Part shown: positions 7,978 through 14,700 of the stretch, one piece after another
Numbering within the stretch: position 1 is the first letter of the stretch
Layout: the number at the start of each line of letters is the position of its first letter
Origin: Physocladia obscura
Taxonomy: Eukaryota > Chytridiomycota > Chytridiomycetes > Chytridiales > Chytriomycetaceae
Assembly (NCBI GenBank): GCA_027596945.1
Contig: JADGJH010000762.1
Location: forward strand, 1-14,700
DNA: 14,700 bases
Direction: 5' to 3'
Position numbers and translations under genes: made by a program
The notes under the pieces: model-generated
The model's input: only the letters and a program-made list of their open reading frames with translations
Databases searched by the model: none
Told to the model about the DNA's origin: nothing

Positions 7978-8587
7978 CTTGTATGCCCAATGACATTATT
8001 TTAAGGTCCTAACAGGGTGTTGAAGTTGTCAATCTCAAATACACCAAAGCAGACAAAAGAAAAAGAAGACCGAGTGACAGCTCTGTGTATATCTGCCGAA
8101 TCCATTAAATACGCTTGCATTTGGATATAAGTGTCGGCCCAATAACAAACATTTCGACAAAAATGAAAACGTTTTCAATAAATAACTCAGCAGATTAGGA
8201 ATCCAATATCAGCATATATTATGAACTATCTGCAATTTCGTCTGTTTTTTGGCAAAATGGAGGGTTCAATAACCTTTTTGCAAATGTAAATCCCAAAAGA
8301 AGACTTTGGTGGCAAGGGCTTGAATTGAAAATTTATCACACCTAAATTCAAACAAACATGATTCCCTGAAATTATTTTATTGACAAATACAATTTTTTTT
8401 TTAATTTCATGTGATTTTTGCAAATTTAGATGTTCATGTTATGATGAAAGCATTAGAAAGATATTGTGGAATATATTAGACCAAAATATTAAGTATTAAT
8501 TGGCGAATTTGAGAAAGGTAGTGATTTTGGCGCTGATTGGACCAGATTTTAAACTGGAATAGCAAACGTTCTCAATTCGTATCTAAC

Positions 8588-8606
8588 CACGTGACTCACA
8601 CGTGAC
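8588..8606. promoter_or_regulatory. Double CACGTGAC boxes flanking a TGACTCA core
   Basis: CACGTGAC occurs at 8588-8595 and again at 8599-8606, exactly 11 bp apart (about one helical turn). Between and overlapping them, 8592-8598 reads TGACTCA. CACGTG is the core site of bHLH factors (Cbf1/Pho4 type), and TGACTCA is the Gcn4/AP-1 bZIP site. The element lies about 210-230 nt upstream of the oxidase ATG and is probably part of its promoter. The functional role is inferred from motif identity and spacing only. Confidence 0.55.
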
Positions 8607-8815
8607 CTTCATACAGATATTAAATTTATAGATTTTTGTCTTGTATTTCCTCAAAAGAACACTCGAAAGAACGTGAGTTAATGGTGAATTTCCACTGCAC
8701 TACTTATTCTTGCCAAAGCATCGGTATTGAGACCAACACGAATTTTTGTCATTACCCTTTGCCACAATCCCGTAATAAATTGCTAAAACTTTTCTTACGA
8801 AAAAAATTTCGAGAA

Positions 8816-10994
8816 ATGCATTTCATTACAGCCTTGGTGGTGATTGTTGCAATTGCGTTGCACGTATGTGCGGAAACCAGAGTATTCACTTTAAACGTGG
8901 CGTACACAACGGTTTCACCCGACGGATTTGCGCAGCCAATGATGCTTGCAAACGGTGAAATCGATTATCCGATTGTCGTGAATGCGGTTCGACAACAGCA
9001 AGCATTGTTTTGCTTTGATCACTTAGTTTCGCTGCGCTGTATTAATTTTTAATGGATTTGACTTAGGGCGATACTGTGGAGATTACCGTTAACAATCACT
9101 TGAATGTATCTACTTCGCTGCACTGGCATGGGCTGTTTCAGAATGGAACTCCATGGATGGATGGCGCGAGTATGGCAACCCAGTGCCCAATAAAACCAGG
9201 AGGTTTGTGCTTACTCTCTTTCTTTTTTTGTTTGTTTGTTTGTTTGGGTCTCATATTTCACCAGGCACTTTCTTGTACAAATTCAACGTTGGAAAGCAAA
9301 CCGGAACCTATTGGTGGCATGCACATCACCAATCTCAATATATCAATGGCTTGCGTGGTCCTTTCATTATTAACGATCCCAAGGATCCTTACTTGAGTCA
9401 ATACGATTACGATGTTACTATGACCTTGACTGACTTCTTTCACAACGGAAGCGCGTATTTACTGAGCAAAGTTTTTTACATCCCAAATAATACAAACGCA
9501 TTCGAGCCTCTACCTGACTCCGGATTGATCGGCGGCGTTGGCCAGTATAATTGTTCTGTATCACAGGCTCACAATAAGAATTGTGTCAACAACAATCCTT
9601 TGAAAAAATATACGGTTAAGCCAGGAAAACGATGTGAGATATACATAAATTTAAACCTTCAACCATAAATTTTAATTTATTTCCTGTCAAATAAATCGCA
9701 ATTAGATCGTTTCCGTATTATAAACACAGCCGCACAAGCGCGTTACTTGTTTTCTATTGATGGTCATAACTTGACTGTCATTGAAAGTGATGGAGTATAC
9801 ACTAACCCGACCGTTGTTAATCAGATTTCGATTCACACGGCCCAAAGATGTATGATCTTCAATAATCTCTCACTAAGCATTAACTAAAATTAAAAATTAA
9901 AAAAAAAAAGACTCTTTTATTCTAACTGCCAACGAAACGTGTTCAAATTACTGGATCAGAGCGGAAATGGTAGACACTTGGGGATTAGCCAGTTATCCTA
10001 ATGGATTGAACTTTGATGTGCGGGCTATATTGTCATACGCCGGCACACCAAACGAAGATCCGACCACAAGTGCGGCCACAGTAACAACCGCTCTTAATCC
10101 ATACACACTCGGGGAACTTAACGGGTTGACAACTGATGATCTCCCTGACAACTATAACGACACTTTATATTTGTAAGTTTGGTTTGTATATAGTCAATTT
10201 ATTTAAAATTTTTTTTTAAAAATAAAGCCAATTTCAATATGGACCACCCACGTATGAATATCCAATTGCAACGATTGATATTGAGGGTGATATTGAAAGT
10301 GTCAACAATGGAACTTATATTGTGCCGAGTGTGCCAACATTGAAGACCTTTTTGCAGGATCCGAATTTTAATTTTTCGGCTACAATCAATCCCTACTACG
10401 TCAACAACGAGGAATGGGTTTGGATGAGAGTTCAAAATCAAGGTGGGAATATATATATATATATATATAATTTTGTTGCCCTATTTGCGAGGCTCTTACT
10501 TCTGTAAACCCAATAGACTCAATGGAGCATCCTTTTCATCTTCACGGCCATTCATTCTACGTTCTTGAAGCTGGAAAATTGTTGCACGCACCACTTACTA
10601 CTGCTACTCTTGCAAGACGCGATACCATTCAAGTTCCGGCTTGTACCGGCGGAAAGGGATCCACAGGTGAAACCGGATGCACACAAGGATTCGTTGACAT
10701 GTAAGTTGTTTATATTCGAATATATAATGATTTTTATATCCGAAACGTATCCATTGTATAGTGCAATCTATTTTAATAACCCTGGAGTTTGGCTTTTCCA
10801 TTGCCATATTGAATGGTGAGAGATACAGTCATATATAGTCTATACATATATATTGTGGTGTTTTCTCTAAATGTTTGCTGACTGCTATTTTTTGCAGGCA
10901 CATGAGTGCCGGCCTTGTAATGACTTTCATTAACTCCAACTATGGGGAAGGAATTTCTCGAGCTGCCCCGGCATATGCGTTTGATACTTGTTGA
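8816..10994 (+). CDS. Secreted laccase-like multicopper oxidase
   Basis: Nine exons encode 543 residues: 8816-8986, 9067-9202, 9265-9633, 9706-9849, 9911-10172, 10228-10442, 10517-10700, 10762-10815 and 10898-10994. Every junction keeps frame and restores family sequence (for example PGKRYRFRI and [12 protein letters not shown]). ATG 8816 gives a signal peptide, [19 protein letters not shown], with likely cleavage after Ala19. All copper ligands are present: HWH (H76, H78), HAH (H121, H123), HPFHLH (H437, H440, H442) and HCHIEWH (H507, C508, H509, H513). The T1 axial position, ten residues after the Cys, is Leu518. The enzyme should oxidise phenols, aromatic amines or metal ions by four single-electron steps, reducing O2 to water, outside the cell. 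I cannot separate laccase from ferroxidase or ascorbate oxidase with certainty, but axial Leu favours laccase over ascorbate oxidase, which has Met. An in-frame ATG at 8681 would add 45 residues and hide the signal peptide. Confidence 0.93.
10449..10469. repeat. (AT)n microsatellite inside an oxidase intron
   Basis: A 21-nt alternating AT run starts six nucleotides after the donor of the sixth oxidase intron (10443-10516). It is likely to vary in length between strains. It lies close to the 5' splice site, so large changes could affect splicing. Confidence 0.85.
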
Positions 10995-11311
10995 TTGGAC
11001 ACTTCTGATATATCTTTTTTTGTCGTTTCCCATTTTCACGTCAGTATAAATAGAATATTGAAAACCTTGCTGCGTTTAAGACCTTTTTTTGTTATGACTG
11101 GAAAAGAAAGTTTTTTCGAATTTAAACCCATCCCTGTTGAAAGTGTTACAGACAGTTGACAGACTTAATTTTTTATCAGCGAATTTAGGGGTAATAGCAA
11201 GAACGAAAATAACAGTTTTCGTTTTTCCCAAGAGATTTGAAAATAGGAAACTGATAAATAAGAGTAAAAATTTGCTCTATTTTTTTATACAAAATGCAAG
11301 CAACTCAGTTT
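10995..11311. other. Convergent intergenic region
   Basis: These 317 nt lie between the stop codons of the oxidase (+) and the WSC protein (-), so they hold both 3' UTRs. I see no gene, repeat or strong hairpin. Confidence 0.5.
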
Positions 11312-12659
11312 TCAAAAACTAAACACAGAAGAAGTCACAGTTTCTCGGGAATTTCCAGTATTTTGAACAGCACTTGTTCTCCTGGCGGTATCATCTGAAG
11401 ATCCAGCTACTTTCGCTGCCACAGCAGGATTCGCCGACACGGGATCCAAATTTGGCGAAATCATTGAGTCCCAGTCAACGGATACGTTAATAGACGACCG
11501 CGTCATTGGCAATAGTCTACTTCCGTGAATGTCAACTTGTTCAGACACATGACTCGAGTCGCGGAAAGGAAGGCGCGCCGCTTGTCGCATGACCCGAGTC
11601 TGCGGTCCGAATTTCTCGGCGATAATTACCGCTGCCGCGGCTGTTGCTGCTGCTGTGGGTGCAGGTTGGCTGTCAATCAGATCACGTTTGATAATCTTTC
11701 GATCGAATGAAGGCGGAATCTGTGGAAGCAAAGTTTTCGGGATTCTTTGAGGAGTAGTTTGCTTAACGTTCGTTGCAGCCGCAACTTCGGACGCAATCGA
11801 CGGCTGAAAATGCAATGACGATGCTGGACCTGATGGGGGGAAATGGTAAACGTACTTGTCTGCAACTGTTTCTGAACTGCTGCGAACTTGGTCGTTCGCA
11901 TTTTTTGGGGCAGGTTTAACCGGTTTTTGGGACCCCCAGGTTTCCACTGGCGGAATTAATTGTTGCCTGCTGAGAGAATTCGAAGCGCGTTCAAATTCAT
12001 TGTGCGAGTATTTTTGCCGTTTTCGTTGCCGTCTTTCTTGCTGGTATTGCTTCGAAGTGCAAACCACCGCAGTGTAGATTGTGAGTGCAATGACAATTCC
12101 ACTCACGATAATAGCAATTGCGGCCACTGTTACTGCAGACGGGGTCGGTAATTCCTCTTGGGTTGTTGAATTATCGCGTTGATATATTTGTATTCGGAGG
12201 ACTGGATCAAGTAGCGACGACAAAACGGAGAGCGGATATACACTAATGATAAAAAAATGTAAAGAATTAACTGAGGATAAAATACAGTAAGTTCAATAAC
12301 AGTGTCAAACCTGAAGCTTCGGATTGAACCACATTGTATGCCATTGTTGATTTCGTCAGGGGCACACATACGCTCACACACATCACCTTCATCAACAAGC
12401 TGAGTCAATAGATTCGTAATACAGGCACAGTCTAAATCCTGCATAAAGAGGTTTATTGAAGATACTTCAGTTAAGCCACACGCACATTAGATTCACTGAT
12501 TCTCAGCCCGACGAATGGATAGAAAAGTGGCGCTGAGCCAGACCCGGAACAATGAAGTAGACACGCACGCGGCCCTTTAACGCTCACCGTGCCTATTTCT
12601 GCGTTTGTTTCTTCTGACAGGCAGAGTATGTTTGTGTTTCGGGTTTGTTTCATTGGCAT
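11312..12659 (-). CDS. WSC-domain single-pass membrane protein
   Basis: Three exons on the minus strand (12659-12486, 12438-12311, 12242-11312) encode 410 residues. Splicing out 12439-12485 (47 nt, gtgcgt...gcag, with a ttaac branch-like site) and 12243-12310 (68 nt) assembles the eight-Cys WSC pattern: C13, C33-x3-C37, C62-x-C64, C79-x3-C83 and C94-G, followed by SFSVY. WSC domains bind carbohydrate and occur in fungal wall-stress sensors and glucan-associated proteins. A short stalk leads to a transmembrane helix at about residues 137-162 (VAAIAIIVSGIVIALTIYTA). A basic stop-transfer cluster follows (RRQRKRQK), then a tail of about 230 residues rich in Ser, Pro, Ala and Thr, ending in SSVFSF. 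The layout is WSC1-like but with an unusually short stalk. No signal peptide is visible before C13, so the true first exon may be missing from this model. The tail has an Ala-rich run (TAAATAAAAV). Confidence 0.75.
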
Positions 12660-12814
12660 CTCCAATTATTTTGCCGAGAATCAAGAATTTTTTTTTTCAT
12701 TTCGCAAACAGCCACCAGAAATGAATAAATGGAAAAAAAAAAATAGTAATAAAAATAACTAATCCCTTTATTGAAATTAATTTCACGCACATTCCATGCT
12801 TTTTGTTTTCTTGT

Positions 12815-13279
12815 TCATATCAAAAAAATGGTTGCTACAATAACAGCAACTCCTGCAAGCATTTTCCCCCACGCGCCAGATCCTTTCAATTCACTTGTAG
12901 TGGTTTTCGATAAACTTGTGGAAGCTGTTGTTACAGTTTTGGTTACTTTGGACGTTCCGGTGGCCGTAGTGAGAGTATCCGCTGTTGTTGCAGTGGTCAA
13001 TGATGCCGAGTCAGTTGTTGTTTGTGCGGCAGTGCCTGTGGTGATGCCAGTAATAGAAGCAGTAGCGGTGAGAAGATCGGTATTTACGGTGACGTCGGGT
13101 ACACTTGTAGCGCTTGGATCAGGAATAATTGCCACGAATTCCATCCAAGTGCTGTCGTAGAAGATTTTAAACGTAGCAGCTTCGGTACTTGTCTGGGTGC
13201 TTGTTGCTGCGTCGACGCAAACAGACGCGACGAGAACGAGAGCGAGAATAGAGAAATTGTCTTTAGTTCTGAATACCAT
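12815..13279 (-). CDS. Ser/Thr-rich secreted protein, probable GPI anchor
   Basis: This intronless minus-strand gene encodes 154 residues. ATG at 13279-13277 is chosen because it begins a good signal peptide (MVFRTKDNFSILALVLVASV, then CVDA, cleavage near Ala24). The frame is open 56 codons further upstream, but that part is Lys-rich and unlike a protein start. The mature chain is dominated by Thr, Ser and Ala, typical of heavily O-mannosylated wall proteins. A short non-repetitive segment near residues 37-56 (TFKIFYDSTWMEFVAIIPDP) is the only likely folded part. The C-terminus has a small-residue site (G133, S134, G135), a short spacer and a 15-residue hydrophobic tail from M140, the layout of a GPI-anchor signal. 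A cell-surface or wall role is expected. It has no cysteine after the signal peptide. It lies about 155 nt upstream of the WSC gene on the same strand. Confidence 0.78.
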   Translation of the reverse strand: MVFRTKDNFSILALVLVASVCVDAATSTQTSTEAATFKIFYDSTWMEFVAIIPDPSATSVPDVTVNTDLLTATASITGITTGTAAQTTTDSASLTTATTADTLTTATGTSKVTKTVTTASTSLSKTTTSELKGSGAWGKMLAGVAVIVATIFLI

Positions 13280-13717
13280 TTCTTTGTTGAGTGTTTCATT
13301 TACTGCCTGCCTTTTTTGTTCAATGTATATTTGTGTGTTTGAAGGGTGTTTGCTTTTTTTCTTGATTCCCACGACCACAATTTTTAAATATTTAAAAAAT
13401 GAAATAATTAAACTGCAGCATTGTCTAAACATGATGCCGTATTGCACAAGTGTTTTGATTCAAAAAAAGCTTAATGGCCTGAGCCCATACTTTGGTGTCG
13501 CTGTGCTTCAGGCTTGAGACTTGCGTCATTGTTCCGCATTTATTCACTTTACTGGAGCCTTACCTTGTACCTTCTTTTTTTTTAAAATTATTTTCTGTTT
13601 TGTTGTTTTTATTGAACCTTCGTCTGGCGAACTTTTTAGAAATTTCATGAAAACCCATGAATAGGGTTTGGTGTCTCCCACATGCACAGAAAGAACGAGA
13701 AAAAAAAATTGGAAAAA
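13280..13717. other. Divergent promoter between GPI protein and SDR3
   Basis: These 438 nt separate two divergent starts and probably hold both promoters. A TGCGTCA site at about 13524 (TGACGCAA on the minus strand) resembles an ATF/CREB-type bZIP site. The SDR3 leader is A/G-rich. An in-frame ATG at 13682 would add 12 Lys/Glu-rich residues to SDR3. Confidence 0.45.
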
Positions 13718-14528
13718 ATGACTTGGCTCACGGAAGGAAGAACCGTCATCATTACTGGCGGAGCATCTGGTATTGGTCTTGCACTCACCCGCCGCATTGC
13801 GCAAGATGGCAGCAAAGTTGTCATTGTTGGCCGCCGTCAGCAAGTTCTTGACGCTGTTGCTGCAGAACTTTCTGCAAAAGGCCTTAAAGTCGAAGCCTTT
13901 CGTGGCGATGTGACTACTCCCGCCGAACGCGTGGCTCTATTTTCTGATCTCACGACAAAATATCCTGAGGCGTCTGTGCTGATTAACAATGCTGGCGTTA
14001 TGAAACGTGTTGATCTCCTTGGCGATGAGCCTTGGGAGAGTGTTGTTACTGAGCTCGACATTAATTTGCGTGAGTTGAAAATTAAATTGGGGTTAAGATT
14101 TATTACGCCATCCATTTAAAAAATGTTCAGACGCACCCATTCACTTGTCGACGCTTTTTGCGAAATACTGGATAGCAAAAAAAGTTGCGGGAGTTATTGC
14201 AAGCACAACTTCCGGCCTCGCCTTTGTCCCGCTCACCATCACCCCAGTCTACTGCGCTACAAAAGCCGGTTTGCACTCCTTCATCTGGAGCCTGCGCCGT
14301 CAACTGCAGTCCAAAAACATCAAAGTCATTGAAATCATCCCGCCTGCGGTCGACACGGATCTGATGGGGCCCGGTGGCTTATCGTATGGAGTCAACCTCG
14401 AGGAATTTCTGAATGATATTTACGCCAAATTGAAGAACGGCGACGATGAAGTTGGATATCAGTTTTCTGAGAACCTGCGTGTTGGGTACAGAAACGCTGT
14501 TTTGGAGACTTTTGAGTCTATCAATTAG
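13718..14528 (+). CDS. SDR3: DltE-like short-chain dehydrogenase/reductase
   Basis: Two exons (13718-14069 and 14131-14528) encode 249 residues. The intron 14070-14130 (61 nt, gtgagt...ttcag) is at the same codon and phase as in SDR1 and SDR2. The start MTWLTEG aligns with the paralogs; an upstream in-frame ATG at 13682 is possible. The motifs are complete: TGGASGIG (13-20), GRR (38-40), NNAG (90-93), N116, S145, Y158 and K162. SDR3 diverges most from the other two in the substrate-loop region after residue 193 (TDLMGPGGLSYGVNLEEF), where SDR1 and SDR2 read (T/S)(D/N)LNAPG.HTFGVNVDVF. That could mean a different substrate. It stands about 9 kb from the tandem pair, with unrelated genes between. 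The 3' flank has an AATAAA signal at about 14606. Confidence 0.92.
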
Positions 14529-14700
14529 TAGTTTTGTAATGTATATGGTTGTTTGTAGTCTGTCAACAAAAGTTTTATGTGAAGTCAACGTTTTCTAAAA
14601 AAAAAATAAAGAGTTAATAAACGAATTTTTTGAATAACGAGGTGTGATAAGAGCTTTTTTTTTTTTAATTTTTTTAAAAATAAAAAATATTAAAGAAAAA
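14529..14700. other. SDR3 3' flank
   Basis: This AT-rich flank holds AATAAA-type signals at about 14606 and 14617, followed by long T and A runs. No further gene start is visible before the window ends. Confidence 0.5.

Larger units (their letters stand above)
7688..8815. other. 1.1-kb gene-free stretch with repeats and regulatory motifs
   Basis: I see no gene here. The stretch holds a 21-nt A run (7745-7765), a 37-bp tandem duplication (7903-7977) and paired CACGTG boxes with a TGACTCA core (8588-8606). The minus-strand reading at 8423-8226 is short, Lys/Ile-rich and lacks gene context, so it is not called. Between 8636 and 8815 the oxidase frame is open upstream of its chosen start, including an in-frame ATG at 8681, so a longer N-terminus cannot be excluded. 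Confidence 0.5.

Noticed and set aside
8240..8300. Possible tRNA from a ggttcaataacc B-box-like string
   Set aside because: No matching A box, acceptor stem or anticodon arm can be folded around it.
8226..8423. Minus-strand 65-residue reading
   Set aside because: It is short, Lys/Ile-rich, has no recognisable motif or splice partner, and lies in AT-rich intergenic DNA.
8636..8815. N-terminal extension of the oxidase
   Set aside because: The first codon is TTG, and the in-frame ATG at 8681 would bury a good signal peptide 45 residues inside. ATG 8816 is preferred, though the longer form is not fully excluded.
2442..10994. A biosynthetic gene cluster of SDRs, methyltransferase and oxidase
   Set aside because: No polyketide synthase, peptide synthetase, terpene synthase or other core enzyme is present, and unrelated genes intervene.
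2442..14528. D-alanine/teichoic-acid function for the DltE-like SDRs
   Set aside because: The name comes from bacterial operon context. No other dlt-type gene is present and fungi lack teichoic acids, so only the SDR family is assigned.

Overview
The window looks like nuclear DNA from a fungus, probably an early-diverging (chytrid-like) lineage. The coding regions are interrupted by many short spliceosomal introns (47 to about 113 nt, GT...AG, several with a gctgac or ttaac-like branch site). Intergenic DNA is AT-rich with homopolymer runs. The protein set is fungal in character: a secreted multicopper oxidase, a WSC-domain membrane protein, a GPI-anchored Ser/Thr-rich protein, a LaeA/UMTA-like methyltransferase and an AT-hook protein. 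The lineage is an inference from gene architecture, not from a database match. I saw no rRNA or tRNA gene, CRISPR array, transposase or bacterial operon structure.

Layout. 98-372 (+): a possible two-exon small Cys-rich peptide. 927-1988 (+): an AT-hook DNA-binding protein. 2442-3289 and 3650-4465 (+): a tandem pair of DltE-like short-chain dehydrogenases (SDR1, SDR2), each with two exons. 5017-6243 (+): a three-exon SAM-dependent methyltransferase. 6665-7687 (+): an intronless low-complexity Gln/Ser-rich protein. 7688-8815: about 1.1 kb without a supported gene, holding a 37-bp tandem duplication and a compact CACGTG/TGACTCA element upstream of the next gene. 8816-10994 (+): a nine-exon laccase-like multicopper oxidase. 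12659-11312 (-): a three-exon WSC-domain single-pass membrane protein, convergent with the oxidase. 13279-12815 (-): a Ser/Thr-rich GPI-anchored-type protein. 13718-14528 (+): a third DltE-like SDR (SDR3), divergent from the GPI protein gene.

Functional reading. Three consecutive genes from 8.8 to 13.3 kb encode secreted or cell-surface proteins (oxidase, WSC protein, GPI protein). The three SDRs are one paralogous family. All share one intron at the same codon and phase, so the intron predates the duplications. SDR1 and SDR2 share a tract of about 187 bp with a single mismatch inside otherwise diverged exons, a strong sign of recent gene conversion. The SDRs, methyltransferase and oxidase could act in small-molecule metabolism, but nothing here proves a shared pathway. 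I see interesting local features rather than a clearly new multi-gene system.
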